Of a stretch of DNA of 64,000 nt, positions 39,401 through 50,893 are shown piece after piece (position 1 is the stretch's first letter; each line of letters begins with the position of its first letter). This DNA comes from Lingula anatina. Lineage: Eukaryota; Brachiopoda; Lingulata; Lingulida; Lingulidae. The stretch lies in assembly GCF_001039355.2 (NCBI RefSeq), contig NW_019775857.1, positions 1,351,927 through 1,415,926 of the forward strand. Direction: 5' to 3'. Position numbers and translations under genes: made by a program. The notes beneath the pieces were generated by a model. It did not search any database and was not told the origin of the DNA. It saw only the letters and a list, made by a program, of their open reading frames with translations.

Positions 39401-42400
39401 GATGTATGCGCCTCAAAAGACACAAGCTTTAGGCTATTTTTCCTTTTCTTTTTGGTCAGATTTTTACCTAAAAGCGGTAGATATGTATAAACAGTTTCAG
39501 ATTTAAATGCTTAAAGTACTTTAGAAAACTAATTTTTTGCATTTCATTTATTTTTTTTACCATCGCATATCCCCTCTTTTACAAAGACTTCCTTTCCAAA
39601 CATTTACACAAAACATTTTTTTAACCGATACCCTACATTGTTCTTCATTTTTGAAAAACTGCGTTTCATTTTAGATTTTTATCAACAACGAGTGGCACAA
39701 ATCTGTGAGCGGAAAAACGTTTCCTACCATTAACCCGTCCACTGGAGAGAAAATCTGTGATGTACAAGAAGGAGACAAGGTAACTGAAATACCACAATGT
39801 TTCTCTCTGTTGGTGCCTACACTATTGATTCCTGCATAGCACATAATTACAAGAAATTGAATAGTCCCAATGAACACATTATTAAGACTTATCACCAACC
39901 TGAATAACGCTTTAAGTTCCCAATAATAATGTCCGAACAATGTATTACGTGTTAATTAAAACAAATCTTCATTCGTGATGATTATTTATAACAACTGACC
40001 TTTCTCATATTTCTAATTTTCCTCTCCCGGTAACGACACGATAAAGCTACTCATGTTAATTTCTGATGGTAGCTTGCAGGATCTGTTTGTTATGAGATTA
40101 CGTTTCCTTCTATGGATTGGATCTTTCAGGTCTTACCTACATGGCCAATTTGACAGGTGGGGAAGAAAGATATGGGTCTTATTTGTATCAATTTTATTCT
40201 CTTCACAGTGCAGTGTTCTCATTTTATTTTATTTTATTCACTTGATTTTCTTTTTCATTTGATTTTGGACTCTTGAAATATATCACGTTAGCACACTTCT
40301 ATAGTAGGCCTACCTTTTATTTTGCCAGTACTATAAATGAAGAACATACATCTTTTGGGAGCCTAAAAGATTTATTCGTATAGGCCTATTCTTATTTTCC
40401 AGTTACAATGCATTCTCTTTTATCCTATAGATCATCATTCCAATGTCATGATGTATCACTAAGTCTTTCTCCTACATTACTTTATTTGGTAATGTAATAA
40501 TTCCTCAGCTCTTACACAATGTCTATGATTATCCCTTTTTCCATAACTTTCCATCATTACGTCATTACCAAAATATAATCATTCTCTTATTAGGCAATGG
40601 TATGTTACTTGACCTTAGGTCGCCATTTCTATTAATACAGATTTTTCATTGTATCATCCTGAAGGAATGATAACTATACTCCCTTATTCTTTTTTATTAT
40701 TGAACAACACATGCACTCTTTAACTCTCTTATAGTAGGCTTGTTAAGGACCAAAAAATGGCCAAACGCTGCATTTTGTAGTACAAATGTCTAACTTGGCA
40801 TAAATGTTCCTTGGGCCAAAAGAAAATTTTTTATCTNCAAATATATCACGTTAGCACACTTCTATAGTAGGCCTACCTTTTATTTTGCCAGTACTATAAA
40901 TGAAGAACATACATCTTTTGGGAGCCTAAAAGATTTATTCGTATAGGCCTATTCTTATTTTCCAGTTACAATGCATTCTCTTTTATCCTATAGATCATCA
41001 TTCCAATGTCATGATGTATCACAAAGTCTTTCTCCTACATTACCTTATTTCGTAATGTAATAATTCCTCAGCTCTTACACAATGTCTATGATTATCCCTT
41101 TTTCCATAACTTTCCATCATTACGTCATTACCAAAATATAATCATTCTCTTATTAGGCAATGGTATGTTACTTGACCTTAGGTCGCCATTTCTATTAATA
41201 CAGATTTTTCATTGTATCATCTTGAAGGAATGATAACTATACTCCCTTATTCTTTTTTATTATTGAACAACACATGCACTCTTTAACTCTCTTACTTACA
41301 CTGTTTAACCTCTTAACAAATGTATATTGTATCAATTATGAAAGGTACAATGTATTCATTACGATCACAACTTTGTATCTGTACTTTTAATCATTTTCAT
41401 TACGATACTTCTATCTGAATTTATTTGTTTGTTTTCTTTATACTTTTACAATGTTCCTTAAAATCTAACTTGTAGGTATATTGTTGTGCTATAAGCTGCG
41501 TATTTTATTAGTTAGTAATCATTATACAGTATAATAACATTACATCGATTATTTCTTTTGTATTATTAAGGTGACTTTTAGCCATTTGAGTACAATATAT
41601 GTTAAATATTTTAAACATGATGCACTGTCCTCTTTTTTTGTTACCGACGGTGTACAATGTACAGTATAAATTACCCTGCATGTACGCATGCTACAAGTTG
41701 TAACTTACTTTTCATAAGTTCAGTTTGTGGGGTCCTAGATTGAATTATATTGGAAAAACTTTCATAGAAATGAAAAAGCTTAAAACCAACGTCATTAAGA
41801 ACCCCCACTGAAGTTTATACGTTAAAACAATTTTTTTTCGAAACGTGAAATTAATGACTAAAATTGCCTCTTTTCCTGACATGATCCCAAAGACAGCTTT
41901 TGAGAAATGCAGTTAAGGCAGTTTGTTACATAGACCTATTCATGAATCTAAAAGCCATTTTTTCTGGCCTCAATTTTGTCAGCCATTATGCAACATAAAA
42001 CCAGCCATGCATTTTCAATTGAGTATAACAAAGTCATTGTCAATAAAATGCCATCTTTCTGTCTATTTTTAAGCCGCAATCCTTCTGCGGGGAGTGCAGA
42101 TGTGTAGTCTTTCAACCAGTTAAATCGACTAACTACATGTGATGAAGAACACTGGCGTCTTAAATGTACTAATACCAGGAAATTTAAAAATTGAAACTCA
42201 TTTTCATACTTGCACAAAAAAATTGGAGATCTAATTCAACGAACCGTCGCATTCCACTGAAGCTAATTCTTCTTAACCTTCCTACCCTTCCTTCTCTGTC
42301 TCGGTGTCTAAGCCATTCAGGGAAAGCCACGTAAGTGCTTCATAGCGCATTGGCTGACCTTAGGTTTTGCTAAGGAGATATGGTATTTTACCTTCATTTG

Positions 42401-45400
42401 TTCATTCATCATTATTATTTAACAAAACTACACCATACTTTCCCATTGCAAGGCTGACATTGACAAGGCTGTGAAAGCTGCCAATGAAGCCTTCAAGTTT
42501 GGGTCTGAATGGAGGCGAATGGACGCTGGAAAGAGAGGGTTGCTGATGTACAGGTTGGCAGACCTGATAGAGAGGGATATTGAATATTTGACGGTAAACA
42601 AGTTAAGGTATTCAGCAAAGATAATACTAATTAAATTGGAGAAGCAAGAACTCACACAGTATGTCTGGTATAAGTGAAAGGTGAAAGGTATTAAAGCAAC
42701 ATGTAGCACATTGCATTCAAATGTAATAATAAAATCCAAAAGTAACTCTTGCCCCGTTGTTTTGTATTATTTAGGCCTGCACTTTTATTGCTAGAATAAA
42801 ATTGAATAAGTGATGGTGCAGCACCAAAACGCCAAAATAATACGACAGCACACCGATTGAATATCATCTTACCATTTTTAGTCTTTGGAAACGTTGGACA
42901 ACGGAAAGCCATTCAATGTGGCTTATTTGGGGGATCTGCACCTTGCTCTCCAGTGTTACAGGTACGATGTTGCCAAGTGGACAGCGTAATTATATTTTTA
43001 TTAGTCATTTTAAAGCATCTATAATTCTATTAACTATTACACAGTTAGACTTCAAAACGTTGCCGTCATAAATCGTTTCCGTACTTGGAATTAATTTTCA
43101 GATACTACGCAGGGTGGGCTGATAAAATGGAAGGAAAGACGATTCCAGTAGGTGAGTAATGAGATCACAGGACAATTGTGTGAAATTGAGGATCGATTTT
43201 CACCAAGTTATGTTGCAGTAATATCAAAACCTATCGAATGAATTGGAAAGTTAATCGATTATAGTAAAAAACGTGTTTATCGGGTTTTCTTTTTGATGAA
43301 CTGAGATACAGAAATACAGACCACTTTCATCGCATTTCAGACGGCGATTTTTTTGCCTACACGAGGCACGAACCAATTGGAGTGGCCGGCCAACTCATTC
43401 CAGTAAGGAATTTAAATACAAATTAATTTCATATATTTCATAAACATCGCAATTTTTACATGTGATGCAATTATATTTTCATTTTCCATCATTATATTTA
43501 AAAAAATTGATTACAAAATCAATCTCGCTGTTATGAGATGGGAAATGTCGCGGTGTGGTTTGCATTTGAATTATTTTCACAATTACCAATTTTTCAGTGG
43601 AATTTTCCTATTCTAATGATGGCCTGGAAACTGGGCCCTGCCCTTGCATCCGGATGTACTGTAGTGTTAAAGACAGCTGAACAGACTCCTCTTACTGCTA
43701 ACTACATAGCACAACTTGCGGCTGAGGTAGGTTATTAATTGAAAATGGGTAATGAAATGGTCTGCATATAATAATAATGGTACCATTAAGATGGCCAGAA
43801 CACTACATGATCACTAACAGAAAAACGTAGAGGCCATGGCCGATTTGGCATTGTGGACGCATCACATACAGTCCTCAAAAATGTCACCTCTAATGTGTCT
43901 CAGTCAAGGCAGCTTGTACTCTTTTTTTCCACAATAAAAGGACAATCCAGTCAGAGAAGGAAATATGCAAAAGTCTGCTGAATGCTCTTAATTTTTTATA
44001 TTCATCTGATCCACACTTTGCTTCATGGACATTTTCTAATTGTGTATCTTGACCAAAATGGCTATATAAGAGAGGAATATTCACCTTTTTCCAGGCTGGG
44101 TATCCCCCAGGGGTTCTGAACGTGGTCCCTGGTTATGGTCCTACTGCAGGAGCGGCTCTGGCTGCACACATGGATGTGGACAAACTGGCCTTCACTGGAT
44201 CCACTGAAGTATGGACAATTGTTTGTTCATGCGCATGTTAATCTGTCAGTTAAAAAACAGTACAAAGGAGTTCTGTCTTAGCTCTTCATATCTTTTAGAT
44301 ACAGGGTTGCTACTTAATATGGAATATTTTTTATCATTGTTATTTTTGAGTGCTGATTAAATATTTTTTGGCTTGAGTCATTACAAAAGTATGTCACTGA
44401 GTGATAATAACATCCAGTCTTCTGTTGTGAGATATTTTGATCAATAATATCAAATCTGATATAAGATGCCATTCAAAAGAAAGGAACACCCCCAGAAAAC
44501 CATATCAACAGTTTGATGTCAGTATAAACTTTAAGATAAGATATTAAAGAAAATGATAGCCTCCGGACAGTGATATGTTACACAGTCAAAGAACTCATTA
44601 CAGTAAATCATGAAAAGTCAGTAATTGCGGGTATGACCTCCAGCAGCCGCTTGCAGCGCCCTCATCCTACATGGCATACCCTGTGACACGTTTTTTAGAG
44701 TTTGGGTGGGGACATCATTCCACGCAGTGATATTTGCCTGTCGCAGTTCATCACTATTTACCGGCCGAGGACCATAGCTATTAATTCTTTGAGTTACCTC
44801 CGCCCCCAGATTTTCAATTGGGTTCATATCTGGAGAGTTTGCAGGCCAGGGGAGTTGCTGAACCCCTTGGTTCTGAAGAAAAACAGTGATTCTGCGGCCT
44901 CGATGTGGGGTTGCGCAGTCGTCTTGGTACACAAAGTTGTTCCTGAAGATGACTCTTACCAATCGAAGCAGTGTTTGCTGTAGAATGTCTCTGTAGGAAT
45001 CCTGGATGAGATTGCCTCCTAGAAAAACCAACTGGTTCTGGGCACCGACATGAAATGCTCCCCAAACAGAGACGTTACCATCCCCTGCTTGCACCCTAGG
45101 CAGTACACAATCATCGTTTTATGCCCCTCGTACACGTCGGTGGACAAGGATTCGACGATCAACCCTAAAAAATCCATATCTGGCCTCATCACTGAAAACG
45201 TCGTGATTCCAGTGTTTTGGCTGCAAACGCACGTGGTCCCCAGCCCATTGCAGACGTCGCTGTATATGACCTGCTGTTAACAGTGGTTTCCCTACTGGCC
45301 TTCGTGCAAAATAATGGGCTTGCAGTTACCTCTTGTTCTCGAGGGACCTTGAAACGGGCGTTTGAATGACATTCTGCCTCTCTTTTCTGAGGACACTGGT

Positions 45401-48231
45401 TGTCTTTGTACAACCAGCACGGCGTCCTGTAAGGAGAAGGCGATCCTGTCTTCTTGGTGTGATACGCGGACACCCTGGTCGAGGTATTAGAGTAGGTGCC
45501 CCTGTAGCAGCATTTCTTTGGAGGACTTCACAAACGGTTCCTGATAAATGTTGAATTACCTGGCAATGGCTGTCTGTTTCTGGCCATTTTCTCTGAGAGC
45601 AAGAATCCCACAGTAAGCTGCGTTGCTTAGCTGTCGAACCATATCTTCACTAAGGTACCTGTGAAGTTTCAGAGCGATCCCTTTGTTGCTTCTCTAAACA
45701 CACGCCAAAGATTGACCAAACCCATGCGTTTTTATACAAGGGCAGAAATTGCCGAAAAGACCACCCCTCACATTTCTGACCACAGAACATGCAACTGCAT
45801 GAATCAATTGTTTCGAGAGTTGTGTGGTAATTAGGTAACACACCTGGCTACACATGGAGTGACACCTCAGCTTTGGATTTAAAGTAGTTAGAGAGAAATT
45901 AAATATTTTGTACAAAATTTACTCGCCAAAAAATAATATTCCATATTTAGTGGTAACCCTGTAAGNTACACAGTCAAAGAACTCATTACAGTAAATCATG
46001 AAAAGTCAGTAATTGCGGGTATGACCTCCAGCAGCCGCTTGCAGCGCCCTCATCCTACATGGCATACCCTGTGACACGTTTTTTAGAGTTTGGGTGGGGA
46101 CATCATTCCACGCAGTGATATTTGCCTGTCGCAGTTCATCACTATTTACCGGCCGAGGACCATAGCTATTAATTCTTTGAGTTACCTCCGCCCCCAGATT
46201 TTCAATTGGGTTCATATCTGGAGAGTTTGCAGGCCAGGGGAGTTGCTGAACCCCTTGGTTCTGAAGAAAAACAGTGATTCTGCGGCCTCGATGTGGGGTT
46301 GCGCAGTCGTCTTGGTACACAAAGTTGTTCCTGAAGATGACTCTTACCAATCGAAGCAGTGTTTGCTGTAGAATGTCTCTGTAGGAATCCTGGATGAGAT
46401 TGCCTCCTAGAAAAACCAACTGGTTCTGGGCACCGACATGAAATGCTCCCCAAACAGAGACGTTACCATCCCCTGCTTGCACCCTAGGCAGTACACAATC
46501 ATCGTTTTATGCCCCTCGTACACGTCGGTGGACAAGGATTCGACGATCAACCCTAAAAAATCCATATCTGGCCTCATCACTGAAAACGTCGTGATTCCAG
46601 TGTTTTGGCTGCAAACGCACGTGGTCCCCAGCCCATTGCAGACGTCGCTGTATATGACCTGCTGTTAACAGTGGTTTCCCTACTGGCCTTCGTGCAAAAT
46701 AATGGGCTTGCAGTTACCTCTTGTTCTCGAGGGACCTTGAAACGGGCGTTTGAATGACATTCTGCCTCTCTTTTCTGAGGACACTGGTTGTCTTTGTACA
46801 ACCAGCACGGCGTCCTGTAAGGAGAAGGCGATCCTGTCTTCTTGGTGTGATACGCGGACACCCTGGTCGAGGTATTAGAGTAGGTGCCCCTGTAGCAGCA
46901 TTTCTTTGGAGGACTTCACAAACGGTTCCTGATAAATGTTGAATTACCTGGCAATGGCTGTCTGTTTCTGGCCATTTTCTCTGAGAGCAAGAATCCCACA
47001 GTAAGCTGCGTTGCTTAGCTGTCGAACCATATCTTCACTAAGGTACCTGTGAAGTTTCAGAGCGATCCCTTTGTTGCTTCTCTAAACACACGCCAAAGAT
47101 TGACCAAACCCATGCGTTTTTATACAAGGGCAGAAATTGCCGAAAAGACCACCCCTCACATTTCTGACCACAGAACATGCAACTGCATGAATCAATTGTT
47201 TCGAGAGTTGTGTGGTAATTAGGTAACACACCTGGCTACACATGGAGTGACACCTCAGCTTTGGATTTAAAGTAGTTAGAGAGAAATTAAATATTTTGTA
47301 CAAAATTTACTCGCCAAAAAATAATATTCCATATTTAGTGGTAACCCTGTAAGTTATCATCATACGTGTATTTGGTTTTCTGTCCCGCTCAAAACTTGAT
47401 ATCTTTCAGAAAAGTGAAATGCAAAAAAAAAAAAAAAAAAAAAAATGCATGTTGCATGTTTTCCTTGCTTGGCATAAACTGAACGAATAAAATGAGTGTA
47501 CTACGTAGTATATGGCCCAGTGAGTGGAAACAGGCCCTTTTTCTCTCTCATTGGGCACTATTCTTCTTAGTTTTCGAGGAACTATGCTCTTTTGTTTTAG
47601 TATACTGATTGTCCACAGAGGTATGAAGGAAAGACGACTTTCGATTTTGCTGATCGATTTTCATTTTATTGACGTTTCTAACAGTTGTGAAAATATACTT
47701 TTTACAATATTAAAGAACAGGAAAGACTATTTAGCATCGTTTATAAACATTTCAGGTGGGACAGTTAGTTTCCCAAATGGCAAGTGCTAGTAACTTGAAG
47801 AGAATCACTTTGGAAATGGGCGGGAAGAGTCCAGTCGTCGTGTTGTCGGACGCAGACTGTAAGTTGACAAAAGCCAAGTAACATTTGGGTCACAATTGCA
47901 ATTACCTAGAAGAAAACGTGCATGTCAAATCTAAAAATACAACATATCAAATCTTAATAGTAATCGCCTGTTTTGTGGAACTTGGAGGTGTTTTTTGCAT
48001 CGTTTGCCCCATAATAGTAAAAAACAGTTCAGTTTGAAATAAGATTCACTAGCAATGTGTTCGCATGGTTGAAAAGCATATCAAAATTTGAAAGGTAGTA
48101 TTTCTTAGATGACAGTATTGTCAATGAATTCACTTAAACATTTCAGAAATTTGTGCGTCACAGTATAAAAATATAAATTTCAGGGTAAATTATAAATGCT
48201 AGTGCATTTTATTGGATTTAACTGATTACCC

Positions 48232-48322
<91 letters not shown>

Positions 48323-49970
48323 ATAGGTAACTACCGTGTTGCAGTAAGAGTTGCCGAGTTTTTTTAAATCTTTTTTCTATAAAGTATTTCTTAATATCTG
48401 TATATGTGTAATGTTTGTTTTTAGTTCTGAATAACTTTTGCAGTGGAAGACGCCGTTGAAAACTGCCATTTCGCCACGTTTTTTAACCACGGTCAGTGCT
48501 GTATCGCTGGCACGAGAGTCTATGTGGAGGAGTCAATATATGATAAATTTGTTGAGGCCAGCGTTGAAAGAGCACGGAGAAGAACTGTTGGAGATCCCTT
48601 CGACCCCAGCAATGAGATGGGCCCCCAAGTTAGTCTAAGAGTTCATTGTAAAAGCAAAACCTTCATTTCATGGACAGCTATAAATTTCTAAAAGTTTCCC
48701 ACTGGAACCCGATTAGTATGAGTAGCTTTTGTGGGGAAAAAAAGATAAAAATTTTCATTACCAATCGAACTGAGGGGGTATTCTTAAAGTTATAATCAAT
48801 AATTTACATTGTAGTTACCCAGATATGATGCGTATTTTAACATTGCTAGATTGATGACGAACAGCTTGGCAAGATTCTGAACCTTGTAGACAGCGGAAAG
48901 AAAGAAGGTGCCAAGTTAGCTATTGGAGGGCACCAGATTGGCGATAAGGGATACTTCATGGAACCAACAGTATTTGCAGATTGTACCGATAACATGAGAA
49001 TTGCCAGAGAAGAGGTAGGTAAATGATAATTTTCATCACTTTACCTAGATAAAGCACTTAAGAAATTTGGGAGATGTCACCCATTCCAGTAGGCCTACCA
49101 CAAAACAATTACGTTTTGGAACTACAGTAGACACTAGTAGTAAACAAATAGTTGCGGTAAGTCATTTTTTTTCTTTCCAGATATTGAACCCAAAACATAC
49201 GGCACACAAAAGAATTAATATTCATGCTATGCAAATCATCTTGCTTCCAGATCTTTGGCCCTGTGCAGTCAATCTTTAAATTCAAGTCGCTAGATGAGGT
49301 CATTGAAAGGTCAAACGACAGCATGTACGGCCTGGGAGGCGGCATTATGTCCAATGATATGGACAAGGTGAACTATCTGATCCAGGGAATAAGAGCTGGG
49401 ACTATATGGTGAGAACTGATACAGAAAAAATTATTTGATCCTGTAAGAAAATCGAAAATTTTGCGTCGCCATCTACTGCATAATGCCATGTATAACAAGT
49501 CAAGGGTTGCGTCCTTAAATGATTTTTTAGAGATTAACAGTGGTTAGTATTAGTGGCGTCACGTTAGTACAAAGTTTCAGTTCAATTTATAGTAATTGTT
49601 GTATTTCAGGATAAATGTGTATAATAAGTTTGATGCTGCCATGCCATTCGGTGGCTACAAAATGTCTGGTAATGGACGTGAACTGGGGGAGTATGCTCTA
49701 GAGGGCTATACTGAAGTCAAAACTGTAAGTTCATAAATTTTATGTTTTAAGAAAGGACACTTTTGGCGGTGATAAATAGTAAAATCTTTCAGTGCTAGGA
49801 TAAGGGGTCACGGTCTACCATTCTCTTATCTGTTGCTAATAAAACAAACAGAAATAGAGCTTAAGTTTTTATGTTAGAAATGTAACACTTTTCTGTGTTG
49901 ATTTATGACATCTTTGTTTTGTTGTCTTTTTCTTCAGGTGTGCATGAGAGTTTTACAGAAGAATTCTTAA
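36408..49970 (+). CDS. ALDH2: Mitochondrial aldehyde dehydrogenase, 14 exons, 519 aa
   Basis: Oxidises acetaldehyde and other aldehydes to acids with NAD+ in the mitochondrial matrix. Exons: 36408-36527, 39675-39779, 42453-42593, 42882-42961, 43102-43151, 43341-43402, 43598-43726, 44095-44208, 47756-47858, 48444-48628, 48850-49014, 49251-49408, 49610-49724, 49938-49970; total 1560 nt, phases agree; human ALDH2 has 517 aa. The N-terminus ([20 protein letters not shown]) has no acidic residues, as expected of a matrix-targeting peptide. Present: WNFP with Asn-188, [14 protein letters not shown] with Glu-287, catalytic Cys-321 in [29 protein letters not shown]. The Glu of YTEVKT, altered in the human East Asian variant, is retained. 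ALDH2 and ALDH1B1 are vertebrate duplicates; this is probably their common counterpart. Confidence 0.95.
36828..37345. repeat. Decayed tandem repeat, about 150-160 bp unit, four copies
   Basis: Landmarks GGGCTGTCCC (or close variants) recur at 36828, 36977, 37132 and 37294, each followed by a GGTGGATGATT-like block and a TATCTCCTCCTA block. Spacings are 149, 155 and 162 bp and the copies have diverged. It lies in ALDH intron 1, just left of an inverted-repeat transposon. Confidence 0.65.
37513..39177. mobile_element. Tc1/mariner-type element, almost entirely inverted repeat
   Basis: The termini CAACATTGGTCAAAAAGGTTG (37515) and CAACCTTTTTGACCAATGTTG (to 39175) are flanked by TA on both sides; length is about 1.66 kb. 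Homology between the halves runs far inward: GGGTGTGCTCGTTAAAGG (37823) faces its complement near 38855, CAACAAGGGTAACAATTCTG (37910) faces its counterpart near 38770, and CATTGGGTTTCTGCAACAAATCA occurs in opposite orientation near 38091 and 38600. A degraded transposase piece ([19 protein letters not shown], near 38650) resembles the C-terminal part of Tc1 transposases. Non-autonomous. It sits in ALDH intron 1. Confidence 0.7.
40276..41295. repeat. Direct duplication of about 457 bp across a single N
   Basis: 40276-40732 recurs at 40839-41295 (offset 563) with only a few substitutions, such as TCACTAAGTC/TCACAAAGTC and TTTGGTAATG/TTTCGTAATG. The single N at 40837 lies just before the second copy. 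This looks like two alleles joined by the assembler and not a real tandem repeat. It lies in ALDH intron 2. Confidence 0.8.
44302..45961 (-). mobile_element. Tc1-like transposon with broken transposase (ALDH intron 8)
   Basis: Ends CAGGGTTGCTACTTAATATGG and its imperfect complement CCATATTTAGTGGTAACCCTG are flanked by TA; length is about 1.66 kb. The minus strand encodes transposase pieces. 45094-44618 carries [11 protein letters not shown] and [13 protein letters not shown], the second and third parts of a DD34E catalytic core. Upstream (about 45660-45580) is a helix-turn-helix start, [16 protein letters not shown], but stops and frame changes separate the two. Inactive copy. Confidence 0.85.
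44579..47353. repeat. 1387-bp exact-looking direct duplication across a single N
   Basis: 44579-45965 and 45967-47353 look identical (offset 1388; all open frames in the two copies are identical), and the single N at 45966 is the join. The second copy includes most of the Tc1-like element but lacks its left 277 bases. This is best read as an assembly overlap left uncollapsed. Confidence 0.85.
47423..47445. repeat. Poly-A run
   Basis: About 23 A in ALDH intron 8, right of the duplicated transposon. Confidence 0.9.
48233..48322. repeat. (TA)n followed by a long T run
   Basis: About 27 TA units pass directly into about 35 T, about 120 bases before the acceptor of ALDH exon 10. Confidence 0.95.
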
Positions 49971-49989
49971 AAAGTATCCATCCAACGGG

Positions 49990-50613
49990 AATAAATTTGA
50001 GGCACGCATGTACCTAGCTGTCGACAAGAACATATCTTTCCTTTTTCCTTAGCTTGGTTATGTAAAACTCTATATAAACTGTTTTAATGACACTGTATTG
50101 AATGTTAACTGTTTAAAGTAAAGGTTGCCAAAGGTAATGTATTCTCTGAATTGTTCATGATGTGATGTCTACGGTTTAAGCTGCCAACTTAACTGTAAAG
50201 CTGAACACGTCGTTGACCAAGCTACCAGATTATGTCCAGCATTTGAAAGATGACATGATGCAGCGACATAGCCATGCGCCATGTCTTTTCAGATTTCGAG
50301 AAAGTTGTTGTCGCTCTATTTTAGTGATATACTAACATGTTTTAAGTGATATGCTAACAAAGGGAGGGAATTGATATCCTTAGAAACTTGTCGAATGGAA
50401 GATTTTTATCTTCTTTACGTGCTAGATATAGATTTAACTGCAAGGCGTGAAAAAATTTGAACACGTCCCAAGTTAACAAACTTCCATGAGGGGAATAAAT
50501 TGAAATGTAGATTTTATTTACCTTTCTGAGCACCATTTATAATTTTTATTTTATTATTTCAAATACTAACAATTAATTACAAATGGCCAATATTTCACCG
50601 TTTTAGTAATAAA
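49990..50613 (+). terminator. ALDH polyadenylation signals
   Basis: AATAAA occurs at 49990-49995 (20 nt after the stop), 50494-50499 and 50608-50613. The first would give a minimal 3' UTR. The last would overlap the 3' end of the converging synaptotagmin gene. Confidence 0.45.
50545..50550 (-). terminator. Possible synaptotagmin polyadenylation signal
   Basis: TTTATT on the plus strand (AATAAA on the minus), about 345 nt after the synaptotagmin stop codon. Confidence 0.35.
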
Positions 50614-50893
50614 ACACTTGTTATATATAGAAACTATAGGTCTATTTTTGTTAGTTGTAACTTACGTAATCTATGATCATTATAGTAACTAATGTACAGT
50701 TATATAAAACATAGTCGGAGATACGGATAAAAAACAGTACACAGTATCAAATCGGCACGAGTGTCTCTTGTCAGAAATGTGTCAAAATGGCATCAAAACC
50801 CATTTTAATGAAGCAAATCACCACCTCTCTTTTATGCAACGCAATCAACAGAACAATATGGGATAAACTCGTATTTTTAAAAATAAAGTCATG

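Noticed and set aside
44618-46482. Two tandem transposase genes
   Set aside because: The second is an exact copy across a single N, best explained by assembly.
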